From Thermocrinis albus DSM 14484 (lineage in GTDB: Bacteria; Aquificota; Aquificia; Aquificales; Aquificaceae), in the NCBI RefSeq assembly GCF_000025605.1, contig NC_013894.1, forward strand, positions 357,529 to 421,528: a stretch of 64,000 bases of DNA, in the 5' to 3' direction. This document shows, piece by piece, positions 17,720-27,917 of the stretch (positions are counted from its first letter, which is position 1; each line of letters starts with the position of its first letter). The notes beneath the pieces are model-generated. The model searched no databases. It was not told where the DNA came from and saw only the letters and a list, made by a program, of their open reading frames with translations. A program made the translations under genes and the position numbers.

Positions 17720-19097
17720 AACCTAGCATATCTGTAGCCGAGGCTAAAAGTTGCTGGAGATCCTCCTGTGTGTTCATCTCACCGTAAACCCTTATGAGAG
17801 GCTCCGTTCCGGATGCTCTCATCAAAAGCCATCCTCCTCCTTGGAAGAAGAGCTTAAGACCGTCCAAGGTACTCACGTGGCTAACAGAAAACCTCCCTAC
17901 CTTCTCAGGTGGGTTTTGCAGCAAGTTTTTCAGCTTTTCCTTGGTTTTCTCATCTACGTGGAGATCTATTCTGCTGTAATAGGTGCGCCCGTATTCTCTC
18001 CATACGTCCTGCACCAAATCTGAGAGGCTTTTACCTCTCTCTAAAAGCATCTCTACTATGTTGAGGGCCGAGAATATACCATCCCTTTCAGGTAGGAAAT
18101 GGGTGAGACCAAAACCCCCACTCTCTTCTCCACCCATCAGCACCTTTTCCCGCTGCATTATCTCGTTAATGTGTTTGAAGCCTACAGGTACCTCTATCAG
18201 TTTCAAGCCCTCCCTCGCGCACACAACATCCACCAGCTGAGTAGTAGATACCGTTTTTACCACCACACCATCTTTCATACCTTTATCCTTCACCAGATGA
18301 AGAAGTAGAAGCACGTAAACCAGCTGAGTGTTTACAAAACTTCCCTTTTCGTCCACTAAAGCTAACCTGTCGCCGTCTCCGTCGTTGGCCACTCCCAGAT
18401 GGGCTCCTATACTTCTCACCTTCTCCATGAGGGGAGAAAGGTACTTCTCTACTGGCTCGGGTGCATGTCCACCGAAAAGAGGATCGTGTCTGTGCCTTAT
18501 TGACACTACTGATACTTCCGTACCTGCGAGGACCTTCTCCAGAAGACCGGCAGAGGAACCGTACATAGGATCATGCACCACCAAAAGAGGGTACTCTTTC
18601 AGAAGCTCCATGTTCACCTTCTGTCTTACAATGTTTATGTATGTCTTCTCTATGTCTATTCTCTCAATTCCGGTAGTGGGTGGAGGTTTCACGTTAGTTA
18701 TCTTCTCCAAGTGCTCTTCTACCTCTCTTATAAACTCTGTGGTTGCTGCTCCACCTGAAGATTCCTTTATCTTATACCCGTTGTACTGGGGAGGGTTATG
18801 GGATGCCGTTATCATAACACCTCCGTCAAAGCCCATGTATCGCACTGCAAAGGACACCATAGGGGTTGTACATTCCTTCTCCGAAAGGAACACCTCGAAC
18901 CCCTCTTCTTTGAAAACACCAGCTACCTGAGTAGCAAAAGCCTCACTCAAGAATCTTCTGTCGTATCCCACCACTACCCTTTTGGCACCTTTATCTGCCA
19001 GAACCCTCGCATGAGCTAAAGCTACCCTGCGTACGTTTTCAAAAGTAAAGGTATCCCCTATAACTCCCCTCCAACCATCTGTACCGAACTTTATCAT
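17715..19097 (-). CDS. Phosphoglucomutase/phosphomannomutase family
   Basis: Alpha-D-phosphohexomutase. MIKFGTDGWRGVIGD is the family N terminus, TASHNPPQYNG contains the phosphoserine, NDGDGDRLALVD the metal-binding loop, GGEESGGFG the sugar loop and RASGTEPLIRVY the phosphate-binding loop. All catalytic parts are present in 460 residues. The ATG at 19097 is chosen because the match begins there; the frame upstream overlaps the permease gene. Substrate (glucose, mannose or glucosamine phosphate) cannot be decided. Confidence 0.9.
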   Translation of the reverse strand: MIKFGTDGWRGVIGDTFTFENVRRVALAHARVLADKGAKRVVVGYDRRFLSEAFATQVAGVFKEEGFEVFLSEKECTTPMVSFAVRYMGFDGGVMITASHNPPQYNGYKIKESSGGAATTEFIREVEEHLEKITNVKPPPTTGIERIDIEKTYINIVRQKVNMELLKEYPLLVVHDPMYGSSAGLLEKVLAGTEVSVVSIRHRHDPLFGGHAPEPVEKYLSPLMEKVRSIGAHLGVANDGDGDRLALVDEKGSFVNTQLVYVLLLLHLVKDKGMKDGVVVKTVSTTQLVDVVCAREGLKLIEVPVGFKHINEIMQREKVLMGGEESGGFGLTHFLPERDGIFSALNIVEMLLERGKSLSDLVQDVWREYGRTYYSRIDLHVDEKTKEKLKNLLQNPPEKVGRFSVSHVSTLDGLKLFFQGGGWLLMRASGTEPLIRVYGEMNTQEDLQQLLASATDMLGL

Positions 19098-19098
19098 C

Positions 19099-20484
19099 TT
19101 ACATCTCCGCAGGTGTTCTTTCGTAATATCTGCTGTTCCTATATCCGTAAAAGAAGTAGATGACAAGTCCCAGCAGATTCCAGAGAAGGAACCTCACCCA
19201 CGTCTCCTTTCCGAGACCTGCCATAACAAACAGCAAGAGGGCCATATTAAGAGGCACGAAGAACCAGGCAGCTGGCAACTTAAAGGTAGGCTCTGCGTCA
19301 CCCCGCCATCTTAGGAGAATAAGACCTACCGCCACCCAAAAGTAGGCAAAGAGAGTACCTATGTTGACCAACTTGGCTAGATCTTCCAGAGGGAGGAAGC
19401 CACCCAAGAGAGAGATGACGAGACCCCCCAAAAGGGTAGCACGGTAAGGTGTTCTGAAACGTGGGTGCACCTCAGAAAGCCAAAGGGGTAAGAGTCCATC
19501 TCTGGAGAGGGCAAACACAACCCGTGTGAACCCCAGTCCCATCACGATCATCACGCTGGTGATGGTGATGATGGCTCCGGTGGCTATCAAAGATCCCAGT
19601 GTGTGGTTCCCTGTGCGAAACATGGCGTAAGCAAGGGCATCCGGCACGTTCAGTTCTTTGTAGTTCACCATCCCCACCAGAGTAAAGCTTACAACTATGT
19701 AGAGGGCTGTGCTTATAGCTAAAGACAGTATCAGGCCCGCAGGCAGCGTTCTTTTGGGATCCTTCGCCTCTTCTGCCACGGTGGATACTGCATCAAAACC
19801 CAAGTAAGCGAATATTATCATAGAAGCGGCATGCCACACACCTGTAAGACCATAAGGGAGGAAGGGGTTTAGGTTATCAAAGTTTATATGGGGTAGACCG
19901 AAGACAACAAAAACCAACAAAGTGATCAGTTTTATGCCCACCATAATGTTGTTAACAGTAGCACTCTCCTTTATGCCTACGGTGAGTAACAGGAAGACAG
20001 CCACGAGAGCAAGAAAGGCCAGAAGATCTATAAAGGTTCCTTTTTCCAGATTGAAGGGACCAGACAGAAAGGTGGGAAGCTCAAGACCAAGATTCTCTTT
20101 CAGTAAAGTCCTCATGTAACCTGACCAACCTGTGGCAACGGCGGCGGTGGCCACTCCGTACTCCACTATAAGGTTCCAAGCCACCAGCCAAGCTACAAAC
20201 TCTCCTACAGTAGCGTAAGTGTAGCTGTAGGCGCTTCCTGATATAGGATACGCGGTACTAAGTTCAGCATAGATGAAGGCACTTATACCTACTACCACAG
20301 CACATAGCAAAAATGCCAACACTATACCGGGTCCTGCGTACGCGTGAGCTACTTTACCTGTTATGACAAATATACCAGCGCCTATGATACCTCCTATACC
20401 TAAAGCCACCAGGTCTACGACACCCAGTTTTCTTACTAACTTACCCTCCTCTACTGTGTAACACTTTCTTCTGAGAAGATCCAT
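19099..20484 (-). CDS. APC-family amino acid permease (CAT-like)
   Basis: Amino acid transporter with about 12 predicted membrane spans in 461 residues. VALGIGGIIGAGIFVITG is the APC helix-1 unwound motif, and FIYAELSTAYPISGSAYSYTYATVGEFVAWLVAWN is the signature following span 2. It resembles bacterial cationic/neutral amino acid transporters; substrate unknown. A TATAAT lies 8 nt before the ATG, so the mRNA may be leaderless. Its stop is 1 nt before the mutase start. Confidence 0.87.
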   Translation of the reverse strand: MDLLRRKCYTVEEGKLVRKLGVVDLVALGIGGIIGAGIFVITGKVAHAYAGPGIVLAFLLCAVVVGISAFIYAELSTAYPISGSAYSYTYATVGEFVAWLVAWNLIVEYGVATAAVATGWSGYMRTLLKENLGLELPTFLSGPFNLEKGTFIDLLAFLALVAVFLLLTVGIKESATVNNIMVGIKLITLLVFVVFGLPHINFDNLNPFLPYGLTGVWHAASMIIFAYLGFDAVSTVAEEAKDPKRTLPAGLILSLAISTALYIVVSFTLVGMVNYKELNVPDALAYAMFRTGNHTLGSLIATGAIITITSVMIVMGLGFTRVVFALSRDGLLPLWLSEVHPRFRTPYRATLLGGLVISLLGGFLPLEDLAKLVNIGTLFAYFWVAVGLILLRWRGDAEPTFKLPAAWFFVPLNMALLLFVMAGLGKETWVRFLLWNLLGLVIYFFYGYRNSRYYERTPAEM

Positions 20485-20492
20485 AGGATAAA

Positions 20493-20498
20493 ATTATA
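20493..20498 (-). promoter_or_regulatory. -10 box of a near-leaderless permease transcript
   Basis: Minus-strand TATAAT 8 nt upstream of the ATG at 20484. A start site 6-7 nt downstream would fall at or next to the start codon. No ribosome site is visible, in keeping with leaderless translation. Confidence 0.45.
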
Positions 20499-20506
20499 AA
20501 AGTTCC

Positions 20507-20773
20507 CTAACGCCTTTTGTATATGAAGATCAGGACCTTCCCCGACTGTTTTTCCTCCCTTATAGCACAGATATGGGTAGGTTCCTCCAACTCTTCACTA
20601 CTCACCGTGTTACTCTTCCTGTTAAGGTAGTACACCCTATCGTTGATATGATTCTTCTTATCAAACTCGGTAAGGTCCTTTATCTCCAGACCTATGTGGG
20701 CTGTTCTGTACCCGTAGATGATACCCAACAGGAAGGCCAGACTTTTATCTTTGTTTACCTCCAACTTTCTCAA
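20507..20773 (-). CDS. Hypothetical protein downstream of ftsZ
   Basis: 88 residues, basic and hydrophilic, family not recognised. A TTG start at 20773 overlaps the ftsZ stop and is preceded by AGGAGG, which supports real translation coupled to ftsZ. It has no membrane span or signal peptide; the pattern (IGLEIKDL, THICAIREEK, VLIFIYKRR) suggests a small alpha/beta domain. A division-linked role is only a guess from position. Confidence 0.6.
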   Translation of the reverse strand: MRKLEVNKDKSLAFLLGIIYGYRTAHIGLEIKDLTEFDKKNHINDRVYYLNRKSNTVSSEELEEPTHICAIREEKQSGKVLIFIYKRR

Positions 20774-21849
20774 AGTTTCTTCTTCCTCCTGAGATAGGCT
20801 GGGATGTCCTCTACCTCAGGCTGTACCGGTTCTATGGGAGTTTCAGGTACCACCTTCTTCAGGTCCTTCTGCTCCTTCTTTACCACCTTAAACTGGCTCT
20901 GTTCTTTGGCACCCTCAAAGTCGGTGGCCACAACAGCCACACGCATAAAGTTCTCCTTACCTTCTTCCAGGACAGCACCGAATATGATGAGAGCATCTTC
21001 GTGAGCTGCCTCCCTTATCCTGGTGATGGCCTCCTCCACATCCCTGAAAGGAACATCCTCACTCACCCACAAAGTTACGAGAAGTCTACGGGCACCTTCC
21101 ACTGTGTTACCCTCCAGCAACGGAGAGGACACAGCCTGTTCTATAGCTGTTTCTCTCTTACCGTCTCCCCTTGCTTCTCCCATTCCTATAAGGGCTAACC
21201 CTCCTTTCTCCATTACCGTTCTTACATCCGCAAAATCCACATTTATCAAGGCAGGCGTCACCACTATGTTGGTTATCCCTCTGACCGCCTTGGAGAGGAC
21301 CTCATCCACCAGACGAAAGGCATCCTTTATACTGAAGTTTCTATCAGCCAGTTCTACCAACTTCTGGTTATTTATCACTATGTAAGTATCCACAACATCC
21401 TTTAGCCTTTCCAGTCCCTCTAAAGCTGTCTGCATCCTTTTGGGTCCTTCAAAATGAAAGGGTTTTGTCACGACAGCCACTGTCAGTATACCCATCTCCT
21501 TGGCAGCTTCTGCTATCACAGGAGCCGCACCCGTACCTGTCCCTCCTCCCAAGCCTACAGCCAGAAACAGCATATCTGTTCCCCGTAACACCTCCTTTAT
21601 GCGATCTATATCCTCTAAGGCAGCCTGTTCCCCTATCTCAGGTTTTGCTCCCGCACCAAGACCACGGGTCACTTTCTCTCCTATCTGTATACGGTTAGGT
21701 ACCGCCAGAGAGGTGAGGTGTTGCACGTCCGTGTTTATGGCATATAACTCGACTCCTTCTATGCCGTCCAGGTACATTCTGTTGACGGCGTTGGAACCTC
21801 CACCACCCACACCGAAGACCTTTATTCTTGTAGGGTTAAGTCCCTGCAT
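20770..21849 (-). CDS. ftsZ: Cell division GTPase FtsZ
   Basis: Tubulin homologue forming the Z ring. FGVGGGGSNAVNRM is the nucleotide-binding start, GGGTGTGAAPV the tubulin signature, and NVDFADVRTVM the T7 synergy loop region. A short variable linker ends in IPAYLRRKKKL, the conserved tail that binds FtsA. 359 residues, compact. Ten nt downstream of ftsA. Confidence 0.97.
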   Translation of the reverse strand: MQGLNPTRIKVFGVGGGGSNAVNRMYLDGIEGVELYAINTDVQHLTSLAVPNRIQIGEKVTRGLGAGAKPEIGEQAALEDIDRIKEVLRGTDMLFLAVGLGGGTGTGAAPVIAEAAKEMGILTVAVVTKPFHFEGPKRMQTALEGLERLKDVVDTYIVINNQKLVELADRNFSIKDAFRLVDEVLSKAVRGITNIVVTPALINVDFADVRTVMEKGGLALIGMGEARGDGKRETAIEQAVSSPLLEGNTVEGARRLLVTLWVSEDVPFRDVEEAITRIREAAHEDALIIFGAVLEEGKENFMRVAVVATDFEGAKEQSQFKVVKKEQKDLKKVVPETPIEPVQPEVEDIPAYLRRKKKL

Positions 21850-21859
21850 AAGTCCCTCC

Positions 21860-23113
21860 TCATAACACTTCCTTAAAGAAAGATTTTATCCTCTCCAGTA
21901 AAGAAGTAAAGCCTTTCTTACTGTCCTGAAGCTTGTTGACGTTGGGCGAAGATGTACTCCTCTTTACACGTTCTATGTCCTGAAAGCCCATCTTTATGAG
22001 TCCCACCGCGGTGGCATAGGACGGATCCTGTACCCTCTCCTTTAGACCTATCACTCCGGTGGGGTAACCTACCCTAACCGGGAGGTCGGTGTACCTCTCC
22101 AGAAACTCCCTCATACCTGCCAGCTTAGCACCACCTCCTGTTACCACAACGCCTGCGTGAAGGGAGCTCAGGCTTATACCTTGATACTCTACAGACTGTA
22201 GTACACTGTCCATTATTTCTTCCAGTCTTATCTGAATAACTTCCGATAGACTCCTCTTGCTTACAGTTGTCTCCTTCTCCTCACCCCTGGGTTTTATCTT
22301 TATCCTGTCTGATTCACTTACAAGGTCCGCTAAAGCGAAACCGTGTTCCAGTTTTATCTTCTCTGCCTGTTCTGTAGTTATCTTCATAAAGTGAGCTATA
22401 TCTTTGGTGATACTGTTACCTCCCATAGGCACGCTCCCTGTAAGCAAGGGAGAACCTTCCACAAATAGGATGAAGCTGGTCAAGCCTGCCCCCATGTCTA
22501 AAAGAAGAACCCCTTCCTCCTTCTCTTCCTGAGAAAGAACAGCCTCCGCAGACGCCAGCACCGATAGGTATCTCCCCGCTATCTTAAGACCTGCTGTGTG
22601 TAACACCTTCTCCATGTTCCTTAAGCTACTGACGTGTACCTTTGTGACGTGTACCTCCGCAGACAGTCTGGATCCTAAGAGACCTACCGGATCGATCACT
22701 CCTTCCTGGTCATCCAGAATAAACTTCCTGGGTATGGCAGCTATTATCTCGTAGCCTTCTTCACGGGCTCTAGTGGTGGCCCTCTCTATCAGCCGTTCTA
22801 TGTGGGACTCGTCAATCTCCACAGGTTGAGGCGCCACACTTATGGTGTCCTTCTCGTTTTGACTCTTTATTCCTGCCGACGCCACACCCACTATGATATT
22901 GTCAACTCTCGTGCCGGCCATCTCCTGGGCTTCCTTAACGCTGCGTGTCACTGTCTGAACAGCCAGATCGAGACGTGTGATGTACCCCCTGTCTATTCCT
23001 TTGGAGGGTGTTTCGCCTATACCTATGATATGTATGTCTCCATAGCTGTCCATCTCCCCCACAAGGGCTACTGTTTTGCTGGTACCCGCATCTAGACTCA
23101 TAAGCAACTTCAT
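21860..23113 (-). CDS. ftsA: Cell division protein FtsA
   Basis: Actin-like tether of FtsZ to the membrane. SLDAGTSKTVALVGE is the phosphate-1 motif; GAGLTSFILFVEGS and VVTGGGAKLAGMREFLE are the phosphate-2 and adenosine motifs. The C-terminal LLERIKSFFKEVL is the amphipathic membrane-targeting helix. 417 residues. ATGA-type overlap with ftsQ. Confidence 0.95.
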   Translation of the reverse strand: MKLLMSLDAGTSKTVALVGEMDSYGDIHIIGIGETPSKGIDRGYITRLDLAVQTVTRSVKEAQEMAGTRVDNIIVGVASAGIKSQNEKDTISVAPQPVEIDESHIERLIERATTRAREEGYEIIAAIPRKFILDDQEGVIDPVGLLGSRLSAEVHVTKVHVSSLRNMEKVLHTAGLKIAGRYLSVLASAEAVLSQEEKEEGVLLLDMGAGLTSFILFVEGSPLLTGSVPMGGNSITKDIAHFMKITTEQAEKIKLEHGFALADLVSESDRIKIKPRGEEKETTVSKRSLSEVIQIRLEEIMDSVLQSVEYQGISLSSLHAGVVVTGGGAKLAGMREFLERYTDLPVRVGYPTGVIGLKERVQDPSYATAVGLIKMGFQDIERVKRSTSSPNVNKLQDSKKGFTSLLERIKSFFKEVL

Positions 23114-23832
23114 GGCTTTTCCTTCACCACCGCCAAGTTCTCTCTCAAAACCACTATCTCCTTAACCCCCTTAGAAACATTATAGACTCTTTCTATTGTT
23201 GAGAGTATTGGTTCTTCAATCTCCTGACAGGGGGGTAACACCAACTTCTTGCCTTCTCCATATAGCACAGTGGCACCGTCTGTGAGATAGATCTCCCACT
23301 TATCCTCTGAAAGTTTTTTAAGTGAGGAGGTAAGCTGGACCAACTTTTTACTTACCTCCAGAAGGTATGTTTGGCTATGGGTGTAGACTATGATGGGGGG
23401 TGTGGGAAAGGTAGGGTAGTAGAAGGGTTGACCGTCAGTATCAAAGTAGAGGACCTTGTCCTCCACCATGGCTGCAAAGAGAGGCTCCCTCTCCTGAACC
23501 TGGATGGTAAGATAGACGCCGTCCTTTTGAAAGGTTCTCTTTATGTGAAGGCTTTTGACAGAGTTACCCGAGTAGCTTTGAAGGGTCCTCAGAAACCTAT
23601 CCTCCGTCATAAAAAGCCAGTTGTTTTTGAAATACATCAGAGTTTTGAAGAAAACATCCTGTGGCAGAAACCTGTTTCCCTCCAGGTATACTCCGCGTAC
23701 CTTAAAGAACTCTATGGAGTCAAGGAAGTAAGGAAGAAAAAAGCCCGCCACAGACATGAAAATTATCCAGAGGCCTATTAGGCTGTTATCTAATATCTTA
23801 TGTCTATTTTTGCTCCCCCCTTTGTTCATCAT
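23110..23832 (-). CDS. ftsQ: Cell division protein FtsQ
   Basis: Bitopic divisome protein. A short cytosolic N terminus is followed by one membrane span (about 18-38) and a POTRA domain beginning FKVRGVYLEGNRFLPQDVF, then the FtsQ/DivIB beta domain. Sequence is weakly conserved, as usual; identification rests on topology and on the place between ddl and ftsA. 240 residues. Confidence 0.85.
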   Translation of the reverse strand: MMNKGGSKNRHKILDNSLIGLWIIFMSVAGFFLPYFLDSIEFFKVRGVYLEGNRFLPQDVFFKTLMYFKNNWLFMTEDRFLRTLQSYSGNSVKSLHIKRTFQKDGVYLTIQVQEREPLFAAMVEDKVLYFDTDGQPFYYPTFPTPPIIVYTHSQTYLLEVSKKLVQLTSSLKKLSEDKWEIYLTDGATVLYGEGKKLVLPPCQEIEEPILSTIERVYNVSKGVKEIVVLRENLAVVKEKP

Positions 23833-23837
23833 GTTAA

Positions 23838-24704
23838 TTATGATAACAAGATATGTACCATCTGAGCAAAATCAATGCCTGCTTTATTACAAGCCATGGG
23901 GAACAAACTTAGCTCCGTCATCCCCGGTATAGTGTTCACCTCCAGTACGTAGGGGGTACCATCGTCGGACAGCCTGAAGTCTATCCTCGACATATCCTTC
24001 AGTTCCAGTAAGGTGTGTACCTTTAGAGCTATTTCCTGTAGCTTTTCCACCACAGAGGGATCCTCCACAAATACATATTCGGTCATTCCCTTCGTGTATT
24101 TACTTTCGTAATCGTACACTCCCTTCTTTGGTCTTATCTCTATGGGTGGAAGGGGTTTGTCTTTAAGTATACCCACCGTTACGTCCTTTCCTTGTATGAA
24201 CTCCTCTATAAGGGCTTTTTGGGAAACTTTCCAGACTTCTTCAAGAGCTAACGTAAGATCCTCCTCTTTCTCCACCACATGTAGTCCTATGCTGGATCCT
24301 TGGTCGGCGGGTTTTACCACCGCAGGAAATAGGTTCCACCGGAAGGGAGCGTTTCTTTTTACGGCGATCCAACGGGGCACAGGTATACCATGGAAAGCCA
24401 GTATCTTCTTCGTGAAGTCCTTGTCCATAGCAAGGGCGCTGGCCAAAACACCACTACCCACGTAAGGAATACCCAAAAGATCAAGAACAGCCTGAACCCT
24501 TCCATCTTCGCCGTAAGGGCCGTGTAAGGCTATGAAGACCTTATCGGGTTTTATCTCCAAGAGGCGTTGACAGAGATCCTCTGTCACATCAAGGGGAACT
24601 GCCTCGTGTCCCAACTGTCTGAGAGCTCTGAGAATGGCCTCCCCCGTTTTTAAAGATATCTCCCTTTCATAGGATCTTCCACCCATCAGAACGACGACCT
24701 TCAA
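23838..24704 (-). CDS. ddl: D-alanine--D-alanine ligase
   Basis: ATP-grasp enzyme making the D-Ala-D-Ala dipeptide of peptidoglycan. VLMGGRSYEREISLKTG is the N-terminal family motif, ALHGPYGEDG and VVKPADQGSSIGL the substrate and ATP loops, VLEVNTIPGMTELSLFP the C-terminal metal/ATP site. 288 residues, short but complete. Overlaps murB by 38 nt. Confidence 0.95.
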   Translation of the reverse strand: MKVVVLMGGRSYEREISLKTGEAILRALRQLGHEAVPLDVTEDLCQRLLEIKPDKVFIALHGPYGEDGRVQAVLDLLGIPYVGSGVLASALAMDKDFTKKILAFHGIPVPRWIAVKRNAPFRWNLFPAVVKPADQGSSIGLHVVEKEEDLTLALEEVWKVSQKALIEEFIQGKDVTVGILKDKPLPPIEIRPKKGVYDYESKYTKGMTEYVFVEDPSVVEKLQEIALKVHTLLELKDMSRIDFRLSDDGTPYVLEVNTIPGMTELSLFPMACNKAGIDFAQMVHILLS

Positions 24705-25554
24705 CGATTCTCACCTCCTCTTCCAAGGTTATACCTAACTCTCTGTAAACTTTATCTTTGGCTATCTGGATAAGCTCTGTGGCTTCTTGGAAGGTGGCGC
24801 CTCCTAAGTTGATGATGAAGTTGGCGTGTATCTCTGAAAAAGCAACTCTGCCCAATCGGTAGCCTTTCAAACCCACCAGCTGGATGAGTCGACCAGCGTA
24901 ATCTCCAGGTGGGTTTTTGAAGGTGGATCCACAGGTGGGTTGGTGGATGGGTTGGGTCTTCTTCCTCCTCTCTCTTATCTGGAGATACTCTTCATAAACT
25001 GGCTTTTCGGATCTTGGAAAGAGGAACTCTGCCCACACCACTATTCCCCACCTGGGAAAAGGTGAGTGGCGGTACGAGAAGTTTATCTCCTTTGCAGGAA
25101 CACGGTGCAGCCGACCGTCCCAGTCCAGAAAGGCCACATGGGTAAGGTGCTGAGATATTTCGTAGCCAAAGGCTCCCGCGTTCATAGCTACCGCACCACC
25201 CACGGTGGCCGGGAAACCCGCTAACCGGTATAGACCTTCCAAGTTTTCCTTAAGGGCCAGCTGGATGAGGGTCTTCAGGGGTTCTCCTGCCATAACTTTA
25301 ACCTTCAAACCATCCTTCTCTTCCCTTACCCACATACCTCTCATATATCTGGTACTCACCACGAGACCCTCTACGTCGCCTACCAGCAAGTTAGCTCCCC
25401 TTCCCATAACCAGTATAGGAACGTCTTTCACCTTGGCCATCTGTATACACTGCCTTAGTTCCTCTTCCCTCTGCGGACTACAGAAGAGGTCAGCCACGCC
25501 TCCTATCTTCAGTGTTGTAAAGGGTGAGAGGCTCACTTTCTCTTCCTTCTGCAT
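24667..25554 (-). CDS. murB: UDP-N-acetylenolpyruvoylglucosamine reductase
   Basis: FAD enzyme that reduces the enolpyruvyl group to give UDP-MurNAc. TTLKIGGVADL is the N-terminal FAD-domain motif, AGFPATVGGAVAMNAGA the FAD-binding segment, CGSTFKNPPGDYAGRLI holds the catalytic Ser, and EIHANFIIN the catalytic Glu. 295 residues, type II (short) MurB. One-nt overlap with purN. Confidence 0.95.
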   Translation of the reverse strand: MQKEEKVSLSPFTTLKIGGVADLFCSPQREEELRQCIQMAKVKDVPILVMGRGANLLVGDVEGLVVSTRYMRGMWVREEKDGLKVKVMAGEPLKTLIQLALKENLEGLYRLAGFPATVGGAVAMNAGAFGYEISQHLTHVAFLDWDGRLHRVPAKEINFSYRHSPFPRWGIVVWAEFLFPRSEKPVYEEYLQIRERRKKTQPIHQPTCGSTFKNPPGDYAGRLIQLVGLKGYRLGRVAFSEIHANFIINLGGATFQEATELIQIAKDKVYRELGITLEEEVRIVEGRRSDGWKIL

Positions 25555-26201
25555 CAGAAATGCTCCAGCTGCGGATTCACAGGCAGTGTGCCGTACTTTG
25601 CACCCTCCACGCGCACCCTTCTACCCTCCAGTTTTACTCTACCCTCCGCTATCCATCTGACCGCCTGCGGTAGCACTCTGTGTTCGTAACTTAGTATCCT
25701 CTGGGACAAACTCTCCTCATCGTCGTGGGGTAAAAGAGGTACACAAGCCTGTATTATCACAGGGCCGTTGTCCAGCTCCTCAGTTACAAAGTGAACACTA
25801 CATCCCGATATGAGCACACCGTACTCTACAGCTTGTTTTTGGGCTCTTACTCCCTGAAAGGCAGGTATAAGGGATGGGTGGATGTTGATGACTTTGTGGG
25901 GAAAGGCGGAGAGAAAAACCGATGACAGAACACGCATAAAACCTGCCAACACCACCAGCTCGACATCTCTCTCTCTCAAGAGATCCACCATGCGTTTTTC
26001 AAACTCTACCTTGTCTTTAAAATCCTTCCTTCTTACAACTGCGTAAGGTATACGATGATTTTCACAACGCTTTATGGCAAGGGCATCCTCTCTGTCAGAT
26101 ATAACGAAGACTATAGAAGCACCCAGTTTTCCCTGCTCCATGGCATCTATGAGGGCCTGTAAGTTGGACCCCCTTCCCGATACCAAAACTCCCACCTTCA
26201 T
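25554..26201 (-). CDS. purN: Phosphoribosylglycinamide formyltransferase
   Basis: Transfers a formyl group from 10-formyl-THF to GAR in purine synthesis. [16 protein letters not shown] is the N-terminal phosphate loop; [14 protein letters not shown] holds the catalytic His; [14 protein letters not shown] holds the catalytic Asp. 215 residues, full length. Four-nt overlap with lysS. Confidence 0.95.
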   Translation of the reverse strand: MKVGVLVSGRGSNLQALIDAMEQGKLGASIVFVISDREDALAIKRCENHRIPYAVVRRKDFKDKVEFEKRMVDLLRERDVELVVLAGFMRVLSSVFLSAFPHKVINIHPSLIPAFQGVRAQKQAVEYGVLISGCSVHFVTEELDNGPVIIQACVPLLPHDDEESLSQRILSYEHRVLPQAVRWIAEGRVKLEGRRVRVEGAKYGTLPVNPQLEHF

Positions 26202-27907
26202 TCTCTTCTCCTCAGAGCGGGAAACAGGATCACCTCTCTTATAGAATCAACGTCAGCCAGTATCATCACCAGTCTGTCTATACCTATCCCCTCTCCTGCC
26301 GTGGGAGGCATACCGTACTCAAGAGCTTTTACAAAGTCCTCGTCCAGCTCCATAGCCTCTTCGTCACCCATCTCCTTTTCTCTCAGCTGTTGTAAAAATC
26401 TTTCTCTCTGCTCTATAGGGTCGTTAAGTTCCGAGTAGGCGTTGGCCAGCTCACTGCCTGCCACAAACAGCTCAAATCTTTCTACCAGATCAGGATCCTC
26501 CCTGTGTCTCTTGGCAAGGGGAGAAAGAAGGGCAGGGAAGTCTATAACAAAGCATGGTCCCCAAAGTTCCTCTTCCACCAACCTGTCAAATATCTTGTCA
26601 ATAAGCTTAGCGTGGGTCAGTTTTTCCGCGTTGGGTATACCTATGTCCAGCGCCAGCTTCCTCACACCTTCCTCGTCTCTGAGGAAAAAGTCCTTATCCT
26701 TACCTGTTTTCTCCTTCAGAAGATCAAAGTAACGGTAAACACGGTAGGGGGGTGTGAAATCCAACAGTCTGCCTTGATAGGTTATGGTAAGACCTCCCAT
26801 CACCTCAGTGAGTATGTGGGTGAAGAGTTCCTCTGTAAAGGCCATGAGGTCTTTGTAATCCCAGTAAGCACAGTAAAATTCCACCATGGTGAACTCTGGG
26901 TTGTGGGTGGTGTCTACACCCTCGTTGCGGAAGTTCTTTCCTAGTTCGTAAACCTTCAGAAGACCACCTACTATCAACCTCTTCAGGTAAAGTTCAGGCG
27001 CTATGCGCAGATAAAGGTTCTGTTCTAAGTAGTTGTGGTAGGTAACAAAAGGTTTGGCGTTAGCTCCTGAAGCCACAGGCTGCAGGATAGGTGTTTCCAC
27101 CTCCACAAAACCCTTACTCTCCAGAAACCTCCTCACCTCAGTGATAACCCTTGATCGGAGTAAAAGGATTTCCCTGGTCTTGGGGTTAGCTATCAGATCC
27201 AGATACCTCTGGCGGTAGCGTACCTCCACATCTTTAAGACCGTGCCACTTTTCGGGTAGAGGGTGAAGGCTCTTTGCCAACAGGGTGTATTCCTGAACCT
27301 CCACCGTAAGCTCTCCGGTACTTGTTCTAAAGAGCTTACCTTTAACGCCGATGACATCCCCGGGATCCACAGTATCCTCAAACTCTTTAAAGGCCTCTTC
27401 CCCCAGCAGATCCTTCCTTATGTATATCTGTATCTTTCCGGTAGCGTCCTGTAGATGCCCAAAAACCGCTTTACCCATAAACCTGAGGCTTATAAGTCTT
27501 CCCGCTACCGATACTTCTCTGTTGTCCGGATCTTTGTCGTATCTGCGGAGGATCTCCTTTACACTTAGGGCAGGGTCCTGGGATCTGCACGCCTGCAGGA
27601 GGGTGAGTTTTCCATCCTTTCTTACGAGACTACCTTCCAGAACACACTCCTCTCCTGTCTGAAGGCTTTCGGTGGTGATGACCACCAGCTCACCACCTTC
27701 GGGATCTGCCAGTCTCACGTAGAAGGAGCCTTCCTGTAAAGCGGACACCCTCTTGACTACTCCGCGCACTCTCAGGTTCTCACCTTTGGGATCTTCTTCC
27801 CACTCTCTTCTTATGTCTCCTATAGATCCGCTGGTGGGATACCGGTAAGGGTAGGCTTTTCCTTGTTCTTTTAGGCGGAGAAGTTTTTCCAGACGAGACC
27901 TTTCCAT
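26198..27907 (-). CDS. lysS: Lysyl-tRNA synthetase, class II
   Basis: Charges tRNA-Lys. An N-terminal OB-fold anticodon domain is followed by the class II core: motif 2 around [20 protein letters not shown] and motif 3 [13 protein letters not shown]. An insertion near residues 60-140 (with [13 protein letters not shown]) makes it 569 residues, longer than E. coli LysS (505), and looks like a second OB-type segment. The ATG at 27907 has no clear ribosome site; a TATAAT about 12 nt upstream falls in the end of metK. Confidence 0.94.
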   Translation of the reverse strand: MERSRLEKLLRLKEQGKAYPYRYPTSGSIGDIRREWEEDPKGENLRVRGVVKRVSALQEGSFYVRLADPEGGELVVITTESLQTGEECVLEGSLVRKDGKLTLLQACRSQDPALSVKEILRRYDKDPDNREVSVAGRLISLRFMGKAVFGHLQDATGKIQIYIRKDLLGEEAFKEFEDTVDPGDVIGVKGKLFRTSTGELTVEVQEYTLLAKSLHPLPEKWHGLKDVEVRYRQRYLDLIANPKTREILLLRSRVITEVRRFLESKGFVEVETPILQPVASGANAKPFVTYHNYLEQNLYLRIAPELYLKRLIVGGLLKVYELGKNFRNEGVDTTHNPEFTMVEFYCAYWDYKDLMAFTEELFTHILTEVMGGLTITYQGRLLDFTPPYRVYRYFDLLKEKTGKDKDFFLRDEEGVRKLALDIGIPNAEKLTHAKLIDKIFDRLVEEELWGPCFVIDFPALLSPLAKRHREDPDLVERFELFVAGSELANAYSELNDPIEQRERFLQQLREKEMGDEEAMELDEDFVKALEYGMPPTAGEGIGIDRLVMILADVDSIREVILFPALRRRE

Positions 27908-27917
27908 AAGCAGAAAA

